Part shown: piece after piece, positions 54,767-62,613 of the stretch
How positions within the stretch are numbered: the first letter of the stretch is position 1
Layout: each line of letters opens with the position of its first letter
NCBI GenBank assembly: GCA_016937975.1
Contig: JAFGVN010000109.1
Coordinates: 1 to 64,000, forward strand
Length of the DNA stretch: 64,000 nt
DNA from: Clostridia bacterium
GTDB lineage: Bacteria > Bacillota > Clostridia > Peptostreptococcales > Acidaminobacteraceae
Reading direction: 5' to 3'
Notes under the pieces: model-generated
Seen by the model: only the letters and a program-made list of their open reading frames with translations
Databases searched by the model: none
What the model was told of the DNA's origin: nothing
Program-made: the position numbers and the translations under genes

Positions 54767-56044
54767 ATGGAAAAGTATTGGCATTCCGTTATCCTGGATA
54801 ACGATTATTGCAATGGCTGTACAAATTGTTTGAGCAGATGTCCTACTCAAGCAATACGTGTCATAGATGGTAAAGCAAAAATAATGAAAGAGCGTTGCAT
54901 AGATTGTGGGGAATGTTTAAAAATATGCCATTTTCATGCAAAAGGTACACTTTCAGATGGATTGGAAGCAATACATCAATTTAAGTATAAAGTTGCAATA
55001 CCTGGTATTTCAATTTATGGACAGTTTCCGGCAGAATATGATATCGAAGATGTCTTTCAAGGCATATATAAACTAGGTTTTGACCTGGTATATGATACAG
55101 CCTATGCAGCAGATGTCTTAACAAAATTCCAAAATCAACTTCTTAAAGAACCCTTTATAGAAAAACCGATTATTTCGACATATTGTCCAGCAATTACGCG
55201 TCTGATTCAAATTAGATATCCGTCATTGATCGACAATATTACGCGATTGGAATCTCCAATGGAAGTTGCTGCACGGTTAGTAAAGAAGCAGCTGATGGAA
55301 GAAAAGGGATTAAGTTTTGATGAAATTGGTGTTTTTTATATCTCTCAGTGTCCGGCAACGATTACAAGTATTAAACAACCCCTTGGTTTGGAAAAATCAT
55401 TTATTGATGGTGGTATCAGTTTAGAATCCATATATTCCAAATTGCTTAAGATCATTGTAAAAGGCGAAAGACTGTATCCAACTGTTCAGAAAGCTTCAGG
55501 CAATGGTGTTGGCTGGGGTATGGTTGGTGGACAATCTTTTGGATTGGATACTGAAAAATATTTGGCTGTAGATGGCATAGAAGAAGTTATTCGAGTTTTG
55601 GATAAAATGGAGTTGGGTAAATTACCAGAAATTGATTTTTTTGAAGGATATGCATGTGTAACAGGTTGTTCTGGTGGTGTTTTAAATGTTGAAAATCCTT
55701 TTATGGCCAAAGCTCGAATTAGAATTAAATCAGCAGAACTTCCAAAATATAATCCGAATTTAATCGATGAAACGATTAAAAGAGAAGATTTGGAATGGGA
55801 TGTTGAAATGGAACCGAGATCCATTTTAAAACTGGATAGTGATTTTAAAGTAGCTTTAAGCAAAATGTCCAAATTAGAGGAGTTGGCTCAGAAACTTCCT
55901 GGTATTGATTGTGGTGCATGTGGTGCACCAACTTGCAGAGCTTTAGCGGAAGATATTGTTATGAACAGAGCTGCAATTACAGATTGCTTGGTATTAGGAA
56001 AATTTAATCGTAGAAGACAGAAAAAAAGTAAAACGGAAGTGTAG
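54767..56044 (+). CDS. hydS: HydS-like putative sensory [FeFe]-hydrogenase
   Basis: A 425-residue protein. N-terminal: two [4Fe-4S] motifs (CNGCTNCLSRCP, CIDCGECLKICH). Middle: an H-cluster-type domain with Cys140 in STYCPAI (L1), Cys195 in SQCPATITS (L2), and Cys297/Cys301 in YACVTGCSGG (L3). C-terminal: an extra Fe-S domain LPGIDCGACGAPTCRALAE. All four likely cluster ligands remain, but the proton-relay position in L1 is Tyr139 rather than Cys, a feature of putative sensory enzymes. ATG 54767 is preferred (GTGGGGG upstream); ATG 54746 overlaps the previous gene. Confidence 0.85.
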   Translation: MEKYWHSVILDNDYCNGCTNCLSRCPTQAIRVIDGKAKIMKERCIDCGECLKICHFHAKGTLSDGLEAIHQFKYKVAIPGISIYGQFPAEYDIEDVFQGIYKLGFDLVYDTAYAADVLTKFQNQLLKEPFIEKPIISTYCPAITRLIQIRYPSLIDNITRLESPMEVAARLVKKQLMEEKGLSFDEIGVFYISQCPATITSIKQPLGLEKSFIDGGISLESIYSKLLKIIVKGERLYPTVQKASGNGVGWGMVGGQSFGLDTEKYLAVDGIEEVIRVLDKMELGKLPEIDFFEGYACVTGCSGGVLNVENPFMAKARIRIKSAELPKYNPNLIDETIKREDLEWDVEMEPRSILKLDSDFKVALSKMSKLEELAQKLPGIDCGACGAPTCRALAEDIVMNRAAITDCLVLGKFNRRRQKKSKTEV

Positions 56045-56050
56045 GTTAAT

Positions 56051-56383
56051 ATGAAAATTATAGACTTAGTAAATCATGAAGATTTCAAATTAATTTCAAA
56101 AATCAGTCAAACAGAACGTGAAATTGCAGGGGTAGAATGTTGTGATCTATTAAGTTGGGTTATGGCAAATGGACAAGAAGGCGAAGCATGGATCACAGTT
56201 CAAATTCATTCTAATATTGTTGCAGTAGCAACTTTGCTTGATTTTTCTTGCATCATTGTACCTGAAAACATCGAAGTAGATGCAGAAGTGATTGAAAAAG
56301 CAACTGATGAGGATATTCCTGTATTTTCGACTCAACTTGATGCATATGGTATTTTTAAAGTTTTTTATGAAGCTGGCATTTAA
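56051..56383 (+). CDS. DRTGG-domain protein, copy 2
   Basis: A 110-residue small DRTGG-like protein (MKIIDLVNHEDFKLISK...). Sequence VECCDLLSWVMANGQEGEAWITVQ and the late VEVDAEVIEKATDEDIPVFSTQLDAY fit the fold. It is diverged from copy 1. The stop overlaps the ATG of the PHP gene (TAATG), so the pair is coupled. Confidence 0.78.
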   Translation: MKIIDLVNHEDFKLISKISQTEREIAGVECCDLLSWVMANGQEGEAWITVQIHSNIVAVATLLDFSCIIVPENIEVDAEVIEKATDEDIPVFSTQLDAYGIFKVFYEAGI

Positions 56384-57099
56384 TGAAATTATATTATGAT
56401 TTTCATATTCATACGGGTTTATCGCCTTGTGGTTCTGAAGATATGTCACCAAATAATATTGTAAACATGTCCCTTATTAAAGGGTTGGATGCAATTGCAA
56501 TTACAGACCACAATGGGATTGATAATGTGGCGGTATGTTGTGAAGTAGGTAGGAAAGCTGGTTTAATTGTAATTCCAGGTATAGAGCTTCAAACGATTGA
56601 AGATATTCATAGTGTGGCATTATTTAAAACCGTGGAGGATTTAAAAGCCTTTTATTGTGCCATTGAAGATCAGCGCTTGAAAATTAAAAATAAACCTGAA
56701 AAATTTGGAGAACAATGTATCTTTGACGAAATGGACGAAGTCATCAAAACTGAACCTATGTATTTAATAACGCCATTTACCATTCCTTTGAAGAGAATGA
56801 TTCAATTGGTTAGAACATATCAGGGCTTGTTATTTCCGGCACATATCAATAGGAATTCCTTTAGTATCATAAAAAGTTTAGGTTTTATTGATGATGAACT
56901 GGATATCCAGAACATTGAGTGGTATGGGAAAAGACCAATAGATGCTGAAGAATATGAAAAACGTATGAAAAAATCATATCGTGAGTTAATTAATTCAGAT
57001 GCTCATGAATTGGTTCAAATATCTGAAAAAGAAAATTTCATTGAAGTAGATGAAATGAGTATAGAAGGGATCTTCAGAACTTTGAACACAATGATATAA
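56383..57099 (+). CDS. PHP-domain phosphoesterase-like protein
   Basis: A 238-residue PHP-fold protein with YDFHIHTGLSPCG (HxH), AIAITDHNGI (TDHN) and PGIELQT motifs, and a late NSDAHELVQ. These are metal ligands of PolIIIA-type PHP enzymes. The substrate is unknown; a nucleotide second messenger or phosphoester is possible. Similar PHP genes sit in other hydS-type loci as I recall. Confidence 0.85.
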   Translation: MKLYYDFHIHTGLSPCGSEDMSPNNIVNMSLIKGLDAIAITDHNGIDNVAVCCEVGRKAGLIVIPGIELQTIEDIHSVALFKTVEDLKAFYCAIEDQRLKIKNKPEKFGEQCIFDEMDEVIKTEPMYLITPFTIPLKRMIQLVRTYQGLLFPAHINRNSFSIIKSLGFIDDELDIQNIEWYGKRPIDAEEYEKRMKKSYRELINSDAHELVQISEKENFIEVDEMSIEGIFRTLNTMI

Positions 57100-57110
57100 A
57101 GGAGATTCAG

Positions 57111-57674
57111 ATGAGAGAATTATCATTGCATATATTAGATATAGCACAAAATTCCATTGTAGCAGAAGCTGATGAAATAAGAATAGCAATTATTGAAGAT
57201 TATTTACAAGATCGTTTAGCTATTTGCATTAAGGACAATGGAAAAGGAATGGATCAAGAGACCTTGGCAAAAGTTGTTGACCCTTTCTATACCACTAGAA
57301 CAACAAGAAAAGTTGGACTAGGTATTCCAATGTTTAAACAAGCGGCAGAACAATGTGAAGGTAAATTTACCATTACATCTAATCTTGGTGTAGGGACTGA
57401 GATTGTAGCTGAATTTAAGCATTCACATATAGATCGTATGCCACTTGGTAATATGTCCGATACTTTAATTACGATTATTAATTCCAACGATAAAATCAAC
57501 CTAATGTATACCCATGAAATTGGAGAAGAGAAGTTTACCTTGTGTACTAGAGATATCAAGAAAACTTTGGGAGAGTTGCCAATTACCAACTTGGATGTAT
57601 TGATTTGGTTGAGAGATTACATTAAAGAAAATCTATATGAAATGTATGAGAAGGCAAAAAAATTCATGGTTTAG
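57111..57674 (+). CDS. GHKL (HATPase_c) ATP-binding protein
   Basis: A 187-residue protein with N box HILDIAQNSIVAEA, G1 KDNGKGMD, F-box VDPFYTTRTTRKVGLGIPMF and G2 GVGTEI. It has the histidine-kinase ATPase fold but no dimerisation/phospho-His domain, so it may phosphorylate or bind a partner. It ends the module; the strong terminator at 57719 follows. Confidence 0.85.
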   Translation: MRELSLHILDIAQNSIVAEADEIRIAIIEDYLQDRLAICIKDNGKGMDQETLAKVVDPFYTTRTTRKVGLGIPMFKQAAEQCEGKFTITSNLGVGTEIVAEFKHSHIDRMPLGNMSDTLITIINSNDKINLMYTHEIGEEKFTLCTRDIKKTLGELPITNLDVLIWLRDYIKENLYEMYEKAKKFMV

Positions 57675-57718
57675 GACCTAAAGGAAAAAATGGAAATTAA
57701 AAATTTGGTTTGATGATA

Positions 57719-57754
57719 ACTCTAGTACAATGATTTGTACTAGAGTAGTTTTTT
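57719..57754 (+). terminator. Terminator of the HydS module
   Basis: ACTCTAGTACA / TGTACTAGAGT (11 bp) followed by TTTTTTG. Confidence 0.9.
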
Positions 57755-57835
57755 GAAAAGAAATGCTATAGATAACATTAATGCCTTTTCATATGTATTT
57801 TGTGATGATAAAATGAATAGGTAAGCGAGGTAAGT

Positions 57836-58468
57836 ATGAATAAAGGATTTATTATATCATTGGAAGGCGGCGAAGGTGCCGGTAAAACAACAATTTTAGA
57901 GAAGTTGGTTGCGTGGTTAGAGTATGAAAAAGTTGATTACTTAACAACACGTGAGCCAGGTGGTGTTAGAATCTCAGAAAAAATAAGAGAGCTACTTTTA
58001 GATAAGGAAAACACTGACATGGACCCTAGAACAGAAGCGTTATTATTTGCTGCAGCAAGAAGACAACACTTGGTTCAAAAAGTATTGCCCGCTTTAAATG
58101 AAAATAAGGTTGTCATTTTTGACCGTTATGTGGACTCTTCTTTAGTTTATCAAGGCTATGTAAGAGGAATCAGCATCGATGAAGTTTTTAAACTCAATGA
58201 GTTTGCCATTGAAGGTATTTTACCGGATGTTACACTTTATTTTGATTTAGATCCCAAAATAGGCTTACAAAGAATTTCTGATGGCGACAGAGAAGTGAAT
58301 CGTTTAGATTTGGAACATTTTTCATTTCACGAAAAAGTGAGAGAAGGTTACTTGTTATTGAAAGATCGTTTTGATCGATTTAAGGTTATTGATGCAAGTC
58401 AAAGTATAGAAGGTGTATTTAGTCAGGTAAAAGCTGAAATTATTAAGGCAGGCATTGTCAATGAGTAG
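57836..58468 (+). CDS. tmk: Thymidylate kinase
   Basis: Phosphorylates dTMP to dTDP. The 210-residue protein shows Walker A LEGGEGAGKTT, REPGG, the DR(Y/S) motif FDRYVDSSLVYQG, and a short LID segment. ATG follows GCGAGGT. It overlaps the next small ORF by 8 bases. Confidence 0.95.
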   Translation: MNKGFIISLEGGEGAGKTTILEKLVAWLEYEKVDYLTTREPGGVRISEKIRELLLDKENTDMDPRTEALLFAAARRQHLVQKVLPALNENKVVIFDRYVDSSLVYQGYVRGISIDEVFKLNEFAIEGILPDVTLYFDLDPKIGLQRISDGDREVNRLDLEHFSFHEKVREGYLLLKDRFDRFKVIDASQSIEGVFSQVKAEIIKAGIVNE

Positions 58469-58631
58469 AATTGATGACATAAAAAAGGAATTAAAATCCA
58501 TGGAACATGTGAATGATTGCTTTTTTAATAATGATGGTTTATACAATGAAATGAGAATTTTAAAAGAGAAGTTATTAAAGGAGCTTGAAGCCTTGGAAAG
58601 GGAAGCAAATGAACTTAAAAAAGAGGGGTAA
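58461..58631 (+). CDS. Small coiled-coil ORF
   Basis: A 56-residue ORF (MSRIDDIKKELKSMEHVNDC...) overlapping the end of tmk by 8 bases, with a charged C-terminal helix (LKEKLLKELEALEREANELK). No family is recognised. Coupled translation after tmk supports it. Confidence 0.5.
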   Translation: MSRIDDIKKELKSMEHVNDCFFNNDGLYNEMRILKEKLLKELEALEREANELKKEG

Positions 58632-58779
58632 ACAAATTTTATTGGTGACTTTGATTCTTGTGATCATTTTAAACTTTTTACCAGTACATTATACGGTAAG
58701 GCTATTTATTGGAAGTTTTGGTTTTGGTTCGGGATTAGTTTTGGTCGTAGTCAGTAATAGTAAAAAATATGATTTATAA
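58609..58779 (+). CDS. Small two-helix membrane protein
   Basis: A 56-residue ORF starting at ATG 58609, inside the end of the coiled-coil ORF, after GGAAAGGGA. It has a basic start (MNLKKRGK) and two hydrophobic segments (ILLVTLILVIILNFL and LFIGSFGFGSGLVLVVV) with a short connector. No family recognised. Confidence 0.5.
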   Translation: MNLKKRGKQILLVTLILVIILNFLPVHYTVRLFIGSFGFGSGLVLVVVSNSKKYDL

Positions 58780-58806
58780 TGAAATTTTAAAATATGACTT
58801 TTAAGA

Positions 58807-58832
58807 AATTGTGTTTTCACACAATTTTTTTT
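58807..58832 (+). terminator. Hairpin with T-run before the TadE-like gene
   Basis: AATTGTG-TTTTCA-CACAATT followed by TTTTTTAT. It separates the tmk group from the TadE-like group. It is only a dozen bases from the next start codon, so a leaderless-like or read-through transcript is implied. Confidence 0.65.
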
Positions 58833-58843
58833 ATAATCATTAT

Positions 58844-59170
58844 ATGGAAAAAATTGTAAATAAAAAAGGCAGCCTTACGGTTGAGGCAATCATTATCATC
58901 CCTATTATAATCATATTTGTCAGTGGATTCATCATTATGTGGATTCATCTATTTGAATTTGATGTAGGAGTCATAGAAACACATCATAAAGTCTTAAATG
59001 GCGAAAATAGCAAAGTTGAAGTACAATTTACAATCCTTGAAAACGAAGTTGTAAAATCCTATCATTATTCGAATCATTACTTTAAAGTTGAAACCATACA
59101 ACGTATTGTTCGAACAATTATTTATGTCGTGGAGTTATATTTTGGACGTATACAAATTAAAAAACAATAA
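58844..59170 (+). CDS. TadE-like pseudopilin
   Basis: A 108-residue protein with the TadE-type N terminus: KKGSLTVEAIIIIPIIIIFVSGFIIMWI, i.e. Gly-Ser before a hydrophobic stretch with Glu at the fifth position, as in prepilin-like proteins. The C-terminal domain is small. ATG 58844 has no clear ribosome site; an upstream in-frame GTG at 58811 would lie in the terminator hairpin and is less likely. Overlaps the next gene by 29 bases. Confidence 0.65.
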   Translation: MEKIVNKKGSLTVEAIIIIPIIIIFVSGFIIMWIHLFEFDVGVIETHHKVLNGENSKVEVQFTILENEVVKSYHYSNHYFKVETIQRIVRTIIYVVELYFGRIQIKKQ

Positions 59171-61187
59171 AGGTGTCGTAACAGTAAAAATTCTAATAAT
59201 CTTAAGTGTATTGCTATCCCTTTCTTTTATGATGATACAAGTTTTATTTGAGCATTATAGCCAGAATCAGTTGTCACGTTTGATATACCTTCAAGGGGAT
59301 GATTTAAAAGGTCAAATGGATGGTTACTTATTAGAGCATTATGGACTTTTTGGTATTTATGATTATGATTTGAGAACCTTGTTTTCAACTAAGAATAATC
59401 CAATAAAGATTATTAATGTTGATCTTGAACCCTTGGAATCGTTAAGTCATTCAAACCAGATAAGAAAGCAAATAATCAATTTTATGCTATTAAGGATGCC
59501 GTCCAATTATTTGGATATGTTCTTAACACGGCTAGATATCATTAAAACAGCAGACAATACAAACCAAGCCATTGATCTGAAAACGACATTGGATTTGGCT
59601 TTTGGTACTTTAGAACAGTATTTCAATCAAAGTGTTATTTACAGTATAAAAATTAATGCATTTAATCCAGAAGTTTGGAGAGCACGGGATTTGTCTTTGA
59701 TAGATGCTTTTGAAGTTCTTAAAAAGAAGTTTTTGAGTGTCAATCAAATTGTAGAGATCTTGTATGAAAATTATTTGAGTTCTTATGATATATATTTAGG
59801 ATACTTAGATGAATTGAATTTAATAGAGGTTCCTACAGTAGAAATGGAGGAGAAACTCAGACTTTTCAAGGCAAAGTATGAAGATGATAAAAGGCTTTAT
59901 GAAGCAGCATATTATGAACTTACCGAGTTGTATGAAAATCTAAGAATATTAAATATAGACTATGAAAAGCATTTGAAAGTCATAGACACTTTAATCAGTG
60001 ATCATAAGATGCTCCTTGATATATTAAAGAAAATAGAATCCAAAAAAGATGAATTGAAAAAAATGTGTGGGATTACGACTCAAGGCATTTTGGCCATTGA
60101 AAGCATTGAAGAAGTTTCGAATACTTTAGTAGATGAAATTGATAAACTGAACCAGAGTTTAGAAAGTAAGAACCTTGATGTGATTGACGATATGACAAGC
60201 AAGCTGGAAAATAATTTAGTGATCCTAAATAAGATCAATACCCATTTGGTTTTGAGTTTTGAAAATTCAATCTCTAAACAACAATTAGCAGGTTATCAAG
60301 GAGACTTGGAGGATTATAGCGAGGAAAGAAATAAAAAGATAAATCCAGAAGATGAAGCCTATTATAAAAAATTCAAAAGAAAAGGTGATGAAACCTTTGA
60401 GGAAAGTTATGAAGGCGAAAAAGTTAAGAAGCAACTAAAGAAAGACACTGGTGAGGAAGAACCTAGTATATTTAAAGTGAAAAGTATCCTTAGCTCAGGT
60501 AAGAATCTACTGGAAGAATTTATGATCAATGAGTACATTGTTTCAACATTTACATGTTTTTCTCAAGCTTCCAGTTATGACTATGATTTTTTTGATAAAT
60601 ACAATCGTGAAAAGTACTTTCAAAGAGGTGAAGTTGAATATATATTATTTGGAAAAGATTTGGAAATTAAGAATGTTGACAGAACCATAGCCTCAATTTT
60701 TGCTATTAGAGTACTGATGAATGGCATTCATGTCTATTTGGACAAGGATAAGATGAGCATGTCAGAAAGTATTGGCATGGGTGTAGCAGGATGGACTGGA
60801 TTTGGTGGACCGTTGATTACGAATATTATAAGAGTAGGTTGGTCAGTCGGTGAAAGCTTTATTGATATGAAAAAACTTTTAAAGGGAGAAATCGTACCTG
60901 TGTTAAAGCTTTACCCTGAAGAATGGGAACTGGAAGTTGGTCTTTCAAAGAAAACAGGTAAAAGGAAAAGCCTTGGTTTTAGTTATCATGATTATTTAAG
61001 AGTTTTATTGCTAACCCTGGATTCAGAGACGAAAATGAACCGATTGGTACACCTCATAGAACTAAATTTGTATAAAGGAAATCGACCATATTCGCTCAAT
61101 CTGTATCATACCCATTTTTTTATAACAACCTCTGTTAAGATTGGTCCTTTTAATCAAGAGCAAACCCTTGAGGTTGAATATGAATAA
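59142..61187 (+). CDS. TadG/DUF5702-like envelope protein
   Basis: A 681-residue protein starting TTG after GTGGAG (59129-59134). The N terminus LKNNKGVVTVKILIILSVLLSLSFMMIQVLF is prepilin-like (Gly then a hydrophobic segment). The middle region (about 190-380) is rich in predicted coiled coil. A late hydrophobic patch (IGMGVAGWTGFGGPLITNIIRVGW) is present. It resembles the DUF5702 proteins found in clostridial Tad loci; no strong motif proves it. Overlaps the next gene by 8 bases. Confidence 0.55.
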   Translation: MDVYKLKNNKGVVTVKILIILSVLLSLSFMMIQVLFEHYSQNQLSRLIYLQGDDLKGQMDGYLLEHYGLFGIYDYDLRTLFSTKNNPIKIINVDLEPLESLSHSNQIRKQIINFMLLRMPSNYLDMFLTRLDIIKTADNTNQAIDLKTTLDLAFGTLEQYFNQSVIYSIKINAFNPEVWRARDLSLIDAFEVLKKKFLSVNQIVEILYENYLSSYDIYLGYLDELNLIEVPTVEMEEKLRLFKAKYEDDKRLYEAAYYELTELYENLRILNIDYEKHLKVIDTLISDHKMLLDILKKIESKKDELKKMCGITTQGILAIESIEEVSNTLVDEIDKLNQSLESKNLDVIDDMTSKLENNLVILNKINTHLVLSFENSISKQQLAGYQGDLEDYSEERNKKINPEDEAYYKKFKRKGDETFEESYEGEKVKKQLKKDTGEEEPSIFKVKSILSSGKNLLEEFMINEYIVSTFTCFSQASSYDYDFFDKYNREKYFQRGEVEYILFGKDLEIKNVDRTIASIFAIRVLMNGIHVYLDKDKMSMSESIGMGVAGWTGFGGPLITNIIRVGWSVGESFIDMKKLLKGEIVPVLKLYPEEWELEVGLSKKTGKRKSLGFSYHDYLRVLLLTLDSETKMNRLVHLIELNLYKGNRPYSLNLYHTHFFITTSVKIGPFNQEQTLEVEYE

Positions 61188-61860
61188 TAAAGGTGTTATT
61201 ACAATTGAAGGGCTCATTGCTTTTTCTGCTTTTTTATTGGTTATGGTTCTGATCATAAGTATGTTTCATTATTATGCTTATCAAGACTTAGTTGCTCAAA
61301 TCGCTTATGACAGTGTACTAACGAGTGAAATAGTTCATTTTGCATATCATGTTATCAGTCCGGAAGATTGGATTAAATATGAGAGCTATATACCTGAACC
61401 ATTGCTACCTCAAGTAGCACCGATTATAGAACAGGTTAAAACACTTGTTTCAGATGAAGGCTTTGAAATCTATCTTGAAAATTATTTGAAAGTAAAATAT
61501 AAAGAACATGATATAGAAATAGAACCGAAAGTGAGTTTAAAAGATGGCTATCTTGAATTGGAACTGGATTATGATTATTCCATGCCCTTTAATTTTAATC
61601 TAGAAGATCAGCTCTTTGTACATAAAGCTCTGTATCTTTATGGTGTCGGTGGACAAAAGCCTTCAATGGCTTTGAATAAAGAAACTAAGTATGTTTATGT
61701 GACTAAATCGGGGAGTAAGTATCACGAGGCGAATTGCTTTTATTTAACAAGAAGTACCACGGATAAAGAAGAAATCAGAAAAATCACTTTGGAAGAAGCA
61801 CAAAAAAGTTATTCGCCGTGCAGAAGGTGCATGATTAAGGAGGTAGATCTTTGGAAATAA
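61180..61860 (+). CDS. TadE-like protein with C-terminal HxxxC/CxxC domain
   Basis: A 226-residue protein. The N terminus NNKGVITIEGLIAFSAFLLVMVLIISMF is prepilin-like. The C-terminal domain KYVYVTKSGSKYHEANCFYL...SYSPCRRCM matches the small HxxxC-x(n)-CxxC domain often found at the end of secreted bacterial proteins and thought to bind metal. ATG overlaps the previous stop; the stop overlaps the next TTG start. Confidence 0.6.
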   Translation: MNNKGVITIEGLIAFSAFLLVMVLIISMFHYYAYQDLVAQIAYDSVLTSEIVHFAYHVISPEDWIKYESYIPEPLLPQVAPIIEQVKTLVSDEGFEIYLENYLKVKYKEHDIEIEPKVSLKDGYLELELDYDYSMPFNFNLEDQLFVHKALYLYGVGGQKPSMALNKETKYVYVTKSGSKYHEANCFYLTRSTTDKEEIRKITLEEAQKSYSPCRRCMIKEVDLWK

Positions 61861-62531
61861 ACCAAATTATTGCAGGTAAATATGAAATAACAGAAATTCT
61901 GAAAAGCACTCAAAACAAGGTAATTGCAAAATGTATTCATCAATCACTACGGAATCCTTGGCTAATTAAATATGTAAATGAACATGAGAATATCAATGAG
62001 CTAGAAGCTTTACTCGAACTTGAAGTGTATCATATACCAAAAATTATTGACTATTACCAAAGCGCTAAAGGAACATACTATGTTCTAGAGTATATTCCAG
62101 GTATGACCATGGATGAGTTCGTAAAGAGTTTTCAAATAAATACTAAAACTTTGGTTCATTGGATGTTAACTTTAGGGAAAATCATAGCAGATGTTCATGG
62201 TCAGGGCTATGTCCATGGTGATATAAAACCTGAAAATATCATGATAGTAGACGAAAAAGATTTAGTTTTAATTGATTTTGGATCCTGTTTTAAAGAAATT
62301 GATTCTGAATCCTTTACTTTTGAGTACGTTGCACCAGAACGCTTGTGTGATCTTGGTGTCGTGGATGACCGTTCAGATATTTATAGCTTTGGCTTAATCT
62401 TCAGAGAAATTCTTAGTAAAATGAAAATCAAGAAGAAAAAATTAGTTCATCTCGTTCAAAAATGCTGTGAGGTAGAAATTGAAAAAAGACCAAGGATGGT
62501 AGATGTGATAGCTCTTCTGAATGAAATCTAA
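61851..62531 (+). CDS. Small serine/threonine protein kinase
   Basis: A 226-residue Hanks-type kinase. It has the catalytic loop VHGDIKPENIM, DFG in LIDFGSC, APE in YVAPERL, and DIYSFG. The glycine-rich loop is degraded (ILKSTQNKVIAKC) and the VAIK Lys maps to WLIKYV, with no membrane helix or PASTA domain. TTG start after AAGGAGG, overlapping the previous gene by ten bases. It may signal to the pilin-like proteins. Confidence 0.85.
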   Translation: MEINQIIAGKYEITEILKSTQNKVIAKCIHQSLRNPWLIKYVNEHENINELEALLELEVYHIPKIIDYYQSAKGTYYVLEYIPGMTMDEFVKSFQINTKTLVHWMLTLGKIIADVHGQGYVHGDIKPENIMIVDEKDLVLIDFGSCFKEIDSESFTFEYVAPERLCDLGVVDDRSDIYSFGLIFREILSKMKIKKKKLVHLVQKCCEVEIEKRPRMVDVIALLNEI

Positions 62532-62558
62532 CGAATATATTAAAAATATTGAATACAG

Positions 62559-62588
62559 TTGCTTCTTATAGAAAATCTCACTTATAAT
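62559..62588 (+). promoter_or_regulatory. Promoter of the GH18-like gene
   Basis: TTGCTT, 18-base spacer, TATAAT, 26 bases before the start codon. Confidence 0.6.
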
Positions 62589-62613
62589 GAAATTGATGAA
62601 AAGAGGTGATGTA

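Noticed and set aside
58811-58843. Upstream GTG start for the TadE-like gene
   Set aside because: The extra codons fall within a terminator hairpin and T-run and have no ribosome site; ATG 58844 gives a normal prepilin-like N terminus.
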